Assembly (NCBI GenBank): GCA_030704225.1
Contig: CP131915.1
Span: forward strand, 1 to 64,000
Length of the DNA stretch: 64,000 nucleotides
Source: Kosakonia sp. H02
GTDB taxonomy: Bacteria; Pseudomonadota; Gammaproteobacteria; Enterobacterales; Enterobacteriaceae
Direction of reading: 5' to 3'
In this document: positions 53,292 to 61,915 of the stretch, one piece after another
How positions within the stretch are numbered: the first letter of the stretch is position 1
Layout of the letters: each line of letters opens with the position of its first letter
Notes under the pieces: model-generated
Seen by the model: only the letters and a program-made list of their open reading frames with translations
Databases searched by the model: none
What the model was told of the DNA's origin: nothing
Translations under genes and position numbers: made by a program

Positions 53292-54026
53292 ATGAGCTTT
53301 GAAGGAAAAATCGCGCTGGTTACTGGTGCAAGCCGCGGTATTGGCCGCGCAATTGCTGAGACTCTCGTTGCCCGTGGCGCGAAAGTTATCGGCACTGCGA
53401 CCAGCGAAAATGGCGCGCAGGCGATCAGTGAATATTTAGGTGCTAATGGCAAAGGTCTACAGTTGAATGTGACCGATCCAGCATCTATCGAATCTGTACT
53501 GGAAAACATTCGCGCTGAATTTGGTGAGGTTGATATCCTGGTTAATAATGCCGGGATTACACGTGACAACTTGCTGATGCGCATGAAAGATGACGAGTGG
53601 AACGATATTATCGACACTAATCTTTCATCCGTTTTCCGTCTGTCAAAAGCGGTAATGCGAGCTATGATGAAAAAGCGTCACGGGCGTATTATCACTATCG
53701 GTTCTGTGGTTGGTACCATGGGAAATGCTGGTCAGGCCAACTACGCTGCGGCGAAAGCGGGTCTTATCGGTTTTAGTAAATCGCTGGCACGTGAAGTTGC
53801 GTCTCGCGGTATTACGGTAAACGTTGTTGCTCCGGGTTTTATTGAAACGGACATGACGCGTGCGCTGTCTGATGATCAGCGCGCGGGTATTCTGGCGCAA
53901 GTTCCTGCGGGTCGTCTTGGCGGCGCTCAAGAAATCGCCAGCGCGGTTGCATTTTTAGCCTCTGACGAGGCGGGTTACATCACTGGTGAAACCCTGCACG
54001 TCAATGGCGGAATGTATATGGTTTAA
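53292..54026 (+). CDS. fabG: 3-oxoacyl-ACP reductase FabG
   Basis: 244 residues, short-chain dehydrogenase. NADPH motif [13 protein letters not shown] (12-24), NNAG, catalytic Ser138 (GSVVGTMG), Tyr151 and Lys155 (NYAAAKAG). It reduces 3-oxoacyl-ACP in each elongation cycle. The gap of 154 bases to acpP holds the strong acpP promoter in E. coli. Confidence 0.97.
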
Positions 54027-54180
54027 TCACGATGAAAATTATTTGCGTTATTGGGGTGAAAAGCCTCAAAATAGCGTAAAATCGTGGTACGAACTGCCGG
54101 GATTTAGTTGCAAATTTTTCAACATTTTATACACTACGAAAACCATCGCGAAAGCGAGTTTTGATAGGAAATTTAAGAGT

Positions 54181-54417
54181 ATGAGCACTATCGAAGAACG
54201 CGTTAAGAAAATTATCGGCGAACAGCTGGGCGTTAAGCAGGAAGAAGTTACCAACAATGCTTCCTTCGTTGAAGACCTGGGCGCTGATTCTCTTGACACC
54301 GTTGAGCTGGTAATGGCTCTGGAAGAAGAGTTTGATACTGAGATTCCGGACGAAGAAGCTGAGAAAATCACCACCGTTCAGGCAGCCATTGATTACATCA
54401 ACGGTCACCAGGCGTAA
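54181..54417 (+). CDS. acpP: Acyl carrier protein
   Basis: 78 residues, [17 protein letters not shown] to NGHQA. The DSL motif ([10 protein letters not shown]) carries the phosphopantetheine on Ser36 of the mature protein. Strongly acidic. A longer in-frame extension into the fabG tail is spurious. It is the acyl carrier for FabH, FabD, FabG, FabF, LpxL and PlsX encoded in this window. Confidence 0.99.
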
Positions 54418-54428
54418 GTGAACATCTC

Positions 54429-54458
54429 CAGGCGGTCACTCGACCGCCTGAGTTTTAT
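54429..54458 (+). terminator. Terminator/attenuator between acpP and fabF
   Basis: CAGGCGGTC / GACCGCCTG, 9-bp stem with loop ACTC, then AGTTTTATC, 12 bases after acpP. It likely allows high acpP relative to fabF. Confidence 0.8.
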
Positions 54459-54507
54459 CTAAGACATCCCACGACTTTCTTTTTTTATCCCTCCCTGGAG
54501 GACAAAC

Positions 54508-55749
54508 GTGTCTAAGCGTCGTGTAGTTGTGACCGGACTTGGCATGTTGTCTCCTGTCGGCAATACCGTAGAGTCTACCTGGAAAGCTCTCCTTGCCGGT
54601 CAGAGTGGCATCAGCCTGATCGACCATTTCGATACTAGCGCCTATGCAACTAAATTTGCTGGCTTAGTAAAGGATTTTAATTGTGAAGATTTCATCTCGC
54701 GCAAAGAACAGCGCAAGATGGATGATTTCATTCAATATGGAATTGTTGCTGGCATTCAGGCCATGCAGGATTCCGGCCTCGAAGTCACAGAGGAAAACGC
54801 CCCCCGAATCGGCGCGGCGATTGGTTCTGGCATCGGTGGTCTCGGCCTGATCGAAGAAAACCACAGCTCCCTCGTAAAGGGTGGGCCGCGTAAAATCAGT
54901 CCGTTCTTTGTACCATCAACCATCGTGAACATGGTCGCCGGTCATCTGACCATCATGTTTGGTCTGCAAGGCCCCAGCATTTCGATTGCCACTGCCTGTA
55001 CATCCGGCGTGCATAACATCGGTCACGCGGCACGTATCATTGCCTATGGCGATGCAGACGCAATGCTGGCTGGCGGTGCAGAAAAAGCCAGCACCCCGCT
55101 CGGTGTGGGTGGATTTGGCGCAGCGCGCGCCCTTTCCACACGTAACGATAATCCGCAGGCCGCAAGCCGTCCGTGGGACAAAGATCGTGACGGCTTTGTT
55201 CTCGGCGACGGTGCAGGCATCATCATGCTCGAAGAGTATGAGCACGCGAAGAAACGCGGCGCGAAAATCTACGCTGAGATCGTCGGCTTTGGTATGAGCA
55301 GCGATGCCTACCATATGACGTCTCCGCCGGAAAATGGTGCAGGTGCAGCAAGGGCAATGGTCCACGCCCTGCGGGACGCGGGTATTGAGCCGGGTCAGAT
55401 CGGCTACGTTAACGCACACGGCACTTCCACACCGGCAGGTGATAAAGCGGAAGCGCAGGCGGTGAAATCCGTCTTCGGTGAAGCTGCTCACAGCGTAATG
55501 GTCAGTTCGACCAAATCAATGACCGGCCACCTGTTAGGCGCGGCGGGTGCGGTAGAGTCAATCTTCTCCATTCTTGCGCTGCGCGATCAGGCCGTGCCGC
55601 CAACCATCAACCTGGATAACCCGGATGAAGGTTGCGATCTGGACTTTGTGCCGCACGAAGCACGCCAGGTCAGCGGTATGGAGTACGCTCTGTGTAACTC
55701 CTTCGGCTTCGGTGGTACCAACGGCTCGTTGATCTTCAAAAAAGTCTGA
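54508..55749 (+). CDS. fabF: 3-oxoacyl-ACP synthase II
   Basis: 413 residues with a GTG start preceded by CTGGAGGACAAAC. Condensing enzyme that elongates palmitoleate and gives the temperature response of membrane lipids. Catalytic Cys163 (ATACTSGVHN), His near 303 (NAHGTSTPAGD) and His near 340 (KSMTGHLLGAAG) are intact. It ends with a good terminator. Confidence 0.97.
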   Translation: MSKRRVVVTGLGMLSPVGNTVESTWKALLAGQSGISLIDHFDTSAYATKFAGLVKDFNCEDFISRKEQRKMDDFIQYGIVAGIQAMQDSGLEVTEENAPRIGAAIGSGIGGLGLIEENHSSLVKGGPRKISPFFVPSTIVNMVAGHLTIMFGLQGPSISIATACTSGVHNIGHAARIIAYGDADAMLAGGAEKASTPLGVGGFGAARALSTRNDNPQAASRPWDKDRDGFVLGDGAGIIMLEEYEHAKKRGAKIYAEIVGFGMSSDAYHMTSPPENGAGAARAMVHALRDAGIEPGQIGYVNAHGTSTPAGDKAEAQAVKSVFGEAAHSVMVSSTKSMTGHLLGAAGAVESIFSILALRDQAVPPTINLDNPDEGCDLDFVPHEARQVSGMEYALCNSFGFGGTNGSLIFKKV

Positions 55750-55763
55750 TCATTCTGCTGCAC

Positions 55764-55790
55764 AAAGGCCCGCTTGCGGGCCTTTTCTAT
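55764..55790 (+). terminator. Terminator of fabF
   Basis: AAAGGCCCGC / GCGGGCCTTT with a TT centre (effectively a tetraloop), followed by TCTATT, 15 bases after the stop. Confidence 0.87.
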
Positions 55791-55859
55791 TCAGTTTTAT
55801 CCCCCTTGTTCCCGGCTTTTCATCCTGCCAAACTGTCAGGCCACGTATAAGGAGTCGCT

Positions 55860-56669
55860 ATGTTCTTGATAAATGGCACAGAGCAGCAATGGCTTGCGGT
55901 CAATGACCGGGCGACGCAATTTGGCGATGGCTGTTTCACCACCGCACGCATTATTGACGGGCAAATCCAGTTTGCCTCTGCACATCTTGAACGCCTGCGT
56001 CTTGCTTGCGAACGCTTGCTAATCCCTTTTTCCGACTGGCAGCCGCTGGCGCAAGAGATGGCGGCGCTTGCTCAAGGGCGAGAAGATGGCGTCGTTAAAG
56101 CGATCATTTCACGTGGGGCAGGCGGAAGGGGTTACAGTGCGGCAAATTGTGCTGTTCCAACGCGAATTGTCTCCGTGGCGGCAAAACCCGCGCATTACGC
56201 GCGTTGGCAGCAAGAGGGTGTCACCCTGGCCCTGAGCGATATCCGGCTGGGCCGCAATCCCGCGTTGGCGGGCATTAAACATTTAAACCGTCTGGAGCAG
56301 GTATTAATCCGCACCGGGCTGGAGCAAACATCCGCCGATGAAGCGCTGGTGCTGGACAGCGACGGCTGGGTAACCGAATGTTGTGCCGCTAATATTTTCT
56401 GGCGACGAGGCAAAGACGTATTCACGCCGCGGCTTGATCAGGCCGGTGTCGATGGCATCATGCGGCAATATTGCCTGCGCCAGTTGGCATCTTCCGGTTT
56501 TACTGTTGTCGAAGTGAATGCGCCGCCAGAGGCGCTCAAACAGGCAGATGAAGTGATAATTTGTAATGCGTTGATGCCGGTCGTTCCCGTCCGTCAGTGG
56601 GCGGAACGGCACTGGGTTGCGCGTGATTTGTACCATTTTTTAGCCCCCCTTTGTGAGCACATAAATTAG
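55860..56669 (+). CDS. pabC: Aminodeoxychorismate lyase PabC
   Basis: 269 residues, PLP-dependent class IV fold. It makes p-aminobenzoate for folate. The N-terminal DRATQFGDGCFTTARI and the Lys of GIKHLNRLEQVL (PLP Schiff base, near 140) are visible, with EALVLDSDGWVTECCAANIFW. mltG begins 2 bases after its stop, so these genes are coupled. Confidence 0.95.
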   Translation: MFLINGTEQQWLAVNDRATQFGDGCFTTARIIDGQIQFASAHLERLRLACERLLIPFSDWQPLAQEMAALAQGREDGVVKAIISRGAGGRGYSAANCAVPTRIVSVAAKPAHYARWQQEGVTLALSDIRLGRNPALAGIKHLNRLEQVLIRTGLEQTSADEALVLDSDGWVTECCAANIFWRRGKDVFTPRLDQAGVDGIMRQYCLRQLASSGFTVVEVNAPPEALKQADEVIICNALMPVVPVRQWAERHWVARDLYHFLAPLCEHIN

Positions 56670-56671
56670 TC

Positions 56672-57694
56672 ATGAAAAAAATGCTACGCGTTGTACTTCT
56701 CATACTGGCCGTGTTGGTCATTGCGGCTGGCGCAGGCGCCTGGAAAGTTCGCCAGTTGGCCGATAGCCCGATCCTGATAAAAGACGAGACCATTTTTACC
56801 CTGCCGGCTGGCACAGGCCGTACGGCGTTGGGTGAGTTGCTGTATCGCGATAAAGTTATCAATCGCCCGCGCGTGTTTCAGTGGTTATTGCGCCTGGAGC
56901 CGGAGCTCTCGCATTTCAAAGCGGGCACCTACCGCTTCACACCAAAAATGTCCGTGCGTGAAATGCTGCAACTACTGGAGAGTGGCAAAGAGGCACAGTT
57001 CCCGCTACGCATGGTCGAAGGAATGCGTTTAAGCGATTACCTGAAACAACTTCGCGACGCACCGTATATCAAACACACGTTGAAAGATGACGACTATGTG
57101 ACGGTAGCGCAGGCGCTGAAAATGGAACATCCCGGGTGGGGCGAAGGATGGTTCTGGCCGGATACCTGGATGTACACCGCCAATACTACGGATGTGGCGT
57201 TACTCAAACGCGCCCATCAAAAAATGGTGCAGGCCGTTGCCCGCGCCTGGGAAGGACGTGCTGAAGGGTTGCCCTACAAAGATCAAAACCAACTGGTGAC
57301 GATGGCGTCGATTGTCGAAAAAGAGACGGCTGTCGCCAGCGAGCGCGACCAGGTCGCATCGGTATTTATCAACCGGCTGCGGGTCGGGATGCGGCTACAA
57401 ACGGATCCGACGGTTATCTACGGGATGGGGGCGCAATATAATGGTAAGCTGTCGCGCGCGGATCTGGAAAAACCGACCGACTATAACACCTATGTGATTA
57501 GCGGCTTGCCGCCAGGGCCAATCGCCACGCCAGGTGAGGCCTCGCTGAAAGCGGCAGCACACCCGGCAAAAACGCCATATCTCTATTTTGTGGCCGATGG
57601 CAAAGGCGGACACAGGTTTAACACCAATCTCGCCAGCCATAACCGGTCAGTGCAGGAATATCTGAGAGTACTTAAGGAAAAAAATGGGCAGTAA
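56672..57694 (+). CDS. mltG: Endolytic murein transglycosylase MltG
   Basis: 340 residues with an N-terminal membrane anchor (LRVVLLILAVLVIAAGAGAW) and the YceG domain. The catalytic Glu lies in ASIVEKETAVASERD (near 218), and RLRVGMRLQTDPTVIYG is conserved. MltG cleaves nascent glycan strands and may set their length. Its 3' end overlaps tmk by 11 bases. Confidence 0.96.
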   Translation: MKKMLRVVLLILAVLVIAAGAGAWKVRQLADSPILIKDETIFTLPAGTGRTALGELLYRDKVINRPRVFQWLLRLEPELSHFKAGTYRFTPKMSVREMLQLLESGKEAQFPLRMVEGMRLSDYLKQLRDAPYIKHTLKDDDYVTVAQALKMEHPGWGEGWFWPDTWMYTANTTDVALLKRAHQKMVQAVARAWEGRAEGLPYKDQNQLVTMASIVEKETAVASERDQVASVFINRLRVGMRLQTDPTVIYGMGAQYNGKLSRADLEKPTDYNTYVISGLPPGPIATPGEASLKAAAHPAKTPYLYFVADGKGGHRFNTNLASHNRSVQEYLRVLKEKNGQ

Positions 57695-58325
57695 ATACAT
57701 CGTCATTGAAGGGCTGGAAGGCGCGGGGAAAACCACGGCGCGTGATGTCATCGTTGAGACGCTTAAAGCGCTTGGCGTCGGTGAGATGGTGTTCACCCGT
57801 GAGCCGGGCGGCACGCTGCTGGCGGAAAAACTGCGCAGCCTGGTGCTGGATATCCGCGCCGTTGGCGATGAAGTTATCTCCGACAAAGCCGAAGTGCTGA
57901 TGTTTTACGCAGCCCGCGTGCAACTGGTGGAAACGGTGATTAAGCCCGCGCTGTCTCGCGGTTGCTGGGTGATTGGCGATCGCCACGATCTCTCCACCCA
58001 GGCGTATCAGGGCGGCGGGCGCGGCATCGATCGCACCATGCTGGCGACCTTGCGCGACGCCGTGCTTGGTGATTTTCGCCCGGATTTAACGCTCTATCTT
58101 GATGTAACACCCGAAGTGGGTCTGAAACGCGCGCGCGCGCGCGGCGAGTTGGATCGCATTGAGCAAGAGTCGCTGGATTTCTTCAACCGTACTCGCGCCC
58201 GCTATCTTGAGCTGGCGGCGCAGGACCCCACCATTTGCACTATTGATGCCACCCAGCCGCTGGAAAGCGTGATTGCCGCTATTCGCCAGACTGTCACCGC
58301 CTGGGTGCAGGAGCAGGGCGCATGA
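57684..58325 (+). CDS. tmk: Thymidylate kinase
   Basis: 213 residues. P-loop GLEGAGKTT (residues 10-18), the DRH motif IGDRHDLSTQAYQGG and a C-terminal LID-like RARARGELDRIEQ. It phosphorylates dTMP to dTDP. Overlaps mltG upstream, and shares ATGA with holB downstream. Confidence 0.97.
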   Translation: MGSKYIVIEGLEGAGKTTARDVIVETLKALGVGEMVFTREPGGTLLAEKLRSLVLDIRAVGDEVISDKAEVLMFYAARVQLVETVIKPALSRGCWVIGDRHDLSTQAYQGGGRGIDRTMLATLRDAVLGDFRPDLTLYLDVTPEVGLKRARARGELDRIEQESLDFFNRTRARYLELAAQDPTICTIDATQPLESVIAAIRQTVTAWVQEQGA

Positions 58326-59326
58326 AATGGTATCCGTGGCTGCGACCGGACTTTGAGCAACTGGTCGCCAGTTATCAGAGTGGACGCGGGCACCACGCGT
58401 TACTGATCCACGCGTTGCCGGGAATGGGCGATGATGCGCTGATCTATGCTATCAGCCGCTTTTTGCTGTGCCAGACCCCGCAAGGCCATAAAAGCTGCGG
58501 TCACTGCCGCGGCTGCGAGTTGATGCAGGCCAGTACGCATCCTGATTACTATCTTCTGGCACCCGAAAAGGGCAAATCCACGCTCGGTATCGATGCTGTG
58601 CGTGAAGTGAGCGAAAAGCTTTACGAACATGCGCGGCTCGGCGGGGCGAAAGTGGTGTGTATCCCGGACGCCGCGCTGCTGACCGATGCGGCGGCTAACG
58701 CCTTGCTGAAAACGCTGGAAGAGCCACCCGCACAAACCTGGTTCTTCCTTGCCTGCCGGGAACCCGCGCGCTTACTGGCGACGCTGCGCAGCCGTTGTCG
58801 TTTACATCATCTTGCGCCGCCCGCAGAAAATTACGCGAGTAACTGGCTATCACGTGAGGTGACAACGTCACAAGAAGCGATATTAACAGCGTTGCGTTTA
58901 TCGGCGGGTTCGCCGGGCGCGGCGCAAGCGTTATTGCAGGACAATCACTGGACGCAGCGCCAGGCGTTGTGCCAGGCAACCGGTGCTGCGCTCACCAGCG
59001 GTGACTGGTTTGCCCTGTTACCCGCGTTGAATCACGACAACGTGGCCGAACGTTTGCAATGGCTCTCGTCGCTGTTTCTGGATGCATTGAAAATCCAGCA
59101 AGGCGCGACCCTGCTCAGTAATGTGGATTCCTGGGCGCTGGTGCAAAACCTCGCACAACAACTGCGAAGCGAAACCTTACATGCACTTCTGCATGCAGTA
59201 TTTACCTGCCGTGAGCAACTGCTCAGCGTGGTTGGCGTTAACCGCGAGCTGCTGCTTACCGATCTATTATTAAATGTGGAACGTTACCTGCAACCTGGCG
59301 CAACGCTTCCCGTATCCCATCTATAA
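58322..59326 (+). CDS. holB: DNA polymerase III delta-prime subunit
   Basis: 334 residues, AAA+ clamp-loader subunit. The degenerate P-loop (HALPGMGDDALIY) lacks the usual GKT, as expected for delta-prime. Zn-binding Cys C-x8-C-x2-C-x2-C (CQTPQGHKSCGHCRGC) and the SRC motif (LLATLRSRCRLHHL) are present. The start ATG overlaps the tmk stop. Confidence 0.97.
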   Translation: MKWYPWLRPDFEQLVASYQSGRGHHALLIHALPGMGDDALIYAISRFLLCQTPQGHKSCGHCRGCELMQASTHPDYYLLAPEKGKSTLGIDAVREVSEKLYEHARLGGAKVVCIPDAALLTDAAANALLKTLEEPPAQTWFFLACREPARLLATLRSRCRLHHLAPPAENYASNWLSREVTTSQEAILTALRLSAGSPGAAQALLQDNHWTQRQALCQATGAALTSGDWFALLPALNHDNVAERLQWLSSLFLDALKIQQGATLLSNVDSWALVQNLAQQLRSETLHALLHAVFTCREQLLSVVGVNRELLLTDLLLNVERYLQPGATLPVSHL

Positions 59327-59336
59327 GAGAGACATT

Positions 59337-60131
59337 ATGTTTTTAGTCGACTCGCACTGCCATCTTGATGGCCTGGACTACCAGTCTTTGCATAAAGACG
59401 TCGATGATGTGCTGGCAAAAGCCGCCGCGCGCGATGTGAAATTTTGTCTGGCGGTAGCAACTACGCTTCCGGGCTACCGTTCAATGCGGGAGTTAGTGGG
59501 CGAGCGCGATAATGTGGTTTTTTCCTGCGGCGTGCATCCATTGAACCAGGACGAAGAGTATGACGTCGAAACCCTGCGCCAGCTGGCGGCGGAAGAGGGC
59601 GTTGTAGCAATGGGCGAAACCGGTCTGGACTATTTCTACACGCCGGAAACCAAAGCGCGCCAGCAGGCGTCTTTCCGCAACCATATCCGCATTGGCCGCG
59701 AACTGAACAAGCCTGTTATTGTGCATACCCGCGAGGCGCGCGCCGATACGCTATCGATTTTGCAAGACGAGAAAGTGGCAGACTGTGGTGGCGTGCTGCA
59801 CTGCTTTACCGAAGATCGTGAAACGGCGGGTAAGCTACTTGATATGGGCTTTTATATCTCCTTTTCCGGGATTGTGACCTTCCGTAACGCCGATCAGTTG
59901 CGCGATGCGGCGCGTTATGTGCCGCTGGATCGCCTGCTGGTGGAAACTGACTCGCCGTATCTCGCACCGGTGCCGCATCGCGGTAAAGAAAACCAGCCTG
60001 CCATGACGCGCGATGTGGCGGAATACATGGCCGTTCTGAAAGGTGTATCCCTTGATGAGCTTGCGCTGCAAACCACGCAAAACTTTGCCCGCTTGTTCCA
60101 TATCGCGCCGTCCCGCTTGCAATCCGCCTGA
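59337..60131 (+). CDS. ycfH: TatD-family metal-dependent hydrolase YcfH
   Basis: 264 residues from MFLVDSHCHLDGLD; an upstream in-frame ATG overlaps holB and is unlikely. TatD-type TIM-barrel metalloenzyme: DSHCHLD ligands, GETGLDY Glu, HTREA, HCFTED and TDSPYLAP are all visible. Related enzymes are 3'-5' DNA exonucleases or D-aminoacyl hydrolases; the exact role of YcfH is unknown. Confidence 0.95.
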   Translation: MFLVDSHCHLDGLDYQSLHKDVDDVLAKAAARDVKFCLAVATTLPGYRSMRELVGERDNVVFSCGVHPLNQDEEYDVETLRQLAAEEGVVAMGETGLDYFYTPETKARQQASFRNHIRIGRELNKPVIVHTREARADTLSILQDEKVADCGGVLHCFTEDRETAGKLLDMGFYISFSGIVTFRNADQLRDAARYVPLDRLLVETDSPYLAPVPHRGKENQPAMTRDVAEYMAVLKGVSLDELALQTTQNFARLFHIAPSRLQSA

Positions 60132-60182
60132 CATCACATCTTATTTTAGTACTCGTAATTAATAACCGATCAGAGTAAAGTT

Positions 60183-60217
60183 CACCGCCATAAAACGGGC
60201 GGTGACGGTTATTTTTT
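60183..60217 (+). terminator. Terminator after ycfH
   Basis: CACCGCC / GGCGGTG, 7-bp stem, followed by ACGGTTATTTTTTG, 51 bases after the stop codon. Confidence 0.75.
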
Positions 60218-60274
60218 GTCCGAAATAGAGCGGCAATTGTAAGGCATTGTTAGTTTTATGGTTGATGCTGGCTG

Positions 60275-60294
60275 AAACGTGACAGTGGTCAAAC
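60275..60294 (+). promoter_or_regulatory. CRP site of ptsG
   Basis: AAACGTGACAGTGGTCAAAC carries CGTGA-N6-TCAAA and closely matches the E. coli ptsG CRP site (AAACGTGATAGCCGTCAAAC as I recall). cAMP-CRP activates ptsG. Confidence 0.8.
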
Positions 60295-60307
60295 AAACCT
60301 GAACCGA

Positions 60308-60330
60308 TTTATTTTACTCTGTGTAATAAA
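60308..60330 (+). promoter_or_regulatory. ptsG promoter with Mlc-like operator
   Basis: TTTATT (60308-60313) and AATAAA (60325-60330) are inverted repeats 11 bases apart, and TAATAAAT also forms the -10 of the main promoter. Mlc, which represses ptsG in E. coli, binds A/T-rich inverted repeats of this kind at the same place. Confidence 0.65.
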
Positions 60331-60402
60331 TAAAGGGCACTTAGATGCCCTTCCCACGGCGCGGTTCTCCCCCCGCGCCAATGCGCGAAAGCGTAGAAAA
60401 AA

Positions 60403-60422
60403 GCACTAATACTCAGGAGCAC
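60403..60422 (+). promoter_or_regulatory. SgrS sRNA target in the ptsG leader
   Basis: GCACTAATACTCAGGAGCAC includes the Shine-Dalgarno (AGGAG) and corresponds to the E. coli segment that pairs with SgrS under glucose-phosphate stress, leading to RNase E-dependent decay. The ACTCAGGAGCAC part is unchanged. Confidence 0.75.
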
Positions 60423-60430
60423 TCTCAATT

Positions 60431-61864
60431 ATGTTCAAGAATGCATTTGCTAACCTGCAGAAGGTCGGTAAATCGCTGATGCTGCCAGTTTCCGTACTGC
60501 CTATCGCAGGTATCCTGCTCGGCGTCGGTTCGGCAAACTTCAGCTGGCTGCCAGAAGTGGTTTCCCACGTTATGGCCGAAGCGGGCGGTTCCGTTTTCGC
60601 CAACATGCCACTGATCTTCGCTATCGGTGTTGCCCTTGGCTTCACCAATAATGACGGCGTTTCCGCGCTGGCTGCCGTTGTAGCCTACGGCATTATGGTG
60701 AAAACCATGGCTGTGGTTGCGCCTCTGGTTCTGAATTTACCTGCGGAAGAAATCGCGGCGAAACACCTGGCGGATACCGGTGTTCTGGGCGGGATCATCT
60801 CTGGTGCGATCGCAGCGTATATGTTCAACCGCTTCTACCGTATCAAGCTGCCTGAGTATCTGGGCTTCTTCGCTGGTAAGCGCTTCGTCCCCATTATTTC
60901 TGGTCTGGCGGCGATTTTCACGGGCGTGATCCTCTCCTTCATTTGGCCGCCGATCGGTACTGCTATCCAGACCTTCTCTCAGTGGGCTGCTTACCAGAAC
61001 CCGGTTGTGGCATTTGGTATCTACGGCTTCATTGAGCGCTGCCTGGTGCCGTTTGGTCTGCACCACATCTGGAACGTACCTTTCCAGATGCAGATTGGTG
61101 AATTCACCAACGCTGCCGGTCAGGTGTTCCACGGCGACATCCCGCGTTACATGGCAGGCGACCCGACTGCAGGTAAACTCTCTGGCGGCTTCCTGTTCAA
61201 AATGTACGGTCTGCCGGCTGCCGCGATTGCTATCTGGCACTCTGCTAAACCGGAAAACCGCGCCAAAGTGGGCGGTATCATGATCTCCGCAGCGCTGACC
61301 TCGTTCCTGACCGGTATTACCGAGCCGATCGAGTTCTCCTTCATGTTCGTTGCGCCGATCCTGTACATTATCCACGCGATTCTGGCCGGTCTGGCCTTCC
61401 CGATCTGTATCCTGCTGGGTATGCGTGACGGTACGTCGTTCTCTCACGGTCTGATCGACTTTATCGTGCTGAGCGGCAACAGCAGCAAACTGTGGCTGTT
61501 CCCGCTTATCGGTGCAGGCTACGCGGTGATTTACTACACCGTGTTCCGCGTGCTGATTAAAGCGCTGGATCTGAAAACACCGGGTCGTGAAGACGCCACC
61601 GAAGAGAACAAAGCTGGCGCGACCGGCGAAATGGCTCCGGCTCTGGTTTCTGCATTCGGCGGTAAAGAGAACATCACCAACCTGGATGCGTGCATCACGC
61701 GTCTGCGTGTCAGCGTGGCTGACGTAGCGAAAGTGGATCAGGCTGGCCTGAAGAAACTGGGCGCTGCGGGTGTGGTTGTTGCAGGTTCTGGTGTTCAGGC
61801 AATTTTCGGGACTAAATCCGATAACCTGAAAACCGAAATGGATGAATACATCCGCAACAACTAA
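60431..61864 (+). CDS. ptsG: Glucose PTS enzyme IICB (EIICB-Glc)
   Basis: 477 residues, E. coli length. An N-terminal EIIC domain (about 1-385, ten membrane segments; the substrate-site GITEPIEFSF motif is near 297) is followed by a linker and the EIIB domain (about 400-477) with phosphocysteine Cys421 (NLDACITRLRV). It imports and phosphorylates glucose, and in its unphosphorylated form binds Mlc. Monocistronic, between ycfH and convergent fhuE. Confidence 0.97.
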   Translation: MFKNAFANLQKVGKSLMLPVSVLPIAGILLGVGSANFSWLPEVVSHVMAEAGGSVFANMPLIFAIGVALGFTNNDGVSALAAVVAYGIMVKTMAVVAPLVLNLPAEEIAAKHLADTGVLGGIISGAIAAYMFNRFYRIKLPEYLGFFAGKRFVPIISGLAAIFTGVILSFIWPPIGTAIQTFSQWAAYQNPVVAFGIYGFIERCLVPFGLHHIWNVPFQMQIGEFTNAAGQVFHGDIPRYMAGDPTAGKLSGGFLFKMYGLPAAAIAIWHSAKPENRAKVGGIMISAALTSFLTGITEPIEFSFMFVAPILYIIHAILAGLAFPICILLGMRDGTSFSHGLIDFIVLSGNSSKLWLFPLIGAGYAVIYYTVFRVLIKALDLKTPGREDATEENKAGATGEMAPALVSAFGGKENITNLDACITRLRVSVADVAKVDQAGLKKLGAAGVVVAGSGVQAIFGTKSDNLKTEMDEYIRNN

Positions 61865-61885
61865 GCCATAGTCTGGGGAGACTGA

Positions 61886-61912
61886 GGGAGCCTGATGGCT
61901 CCCTTTTTTATT
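61886..61912 (+). terminator. Terminator of ptsG
   Basis: GGGAGCC / GGCTCCC, 7-bp stem with TGAT loop, followed by TTTTTTATT; 22 bases after ptsG and 4 bases before the fhuE stop. Confidence 0.92.
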
Positions 61913-61915
61913 CTG

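Noticed and set aside
53986..54180. N-terminal extension of acpP into the fabG 3' end
   Set aside because: ACP is invariant at 78 residues from MSTIEERV; the extension is only an open frame.
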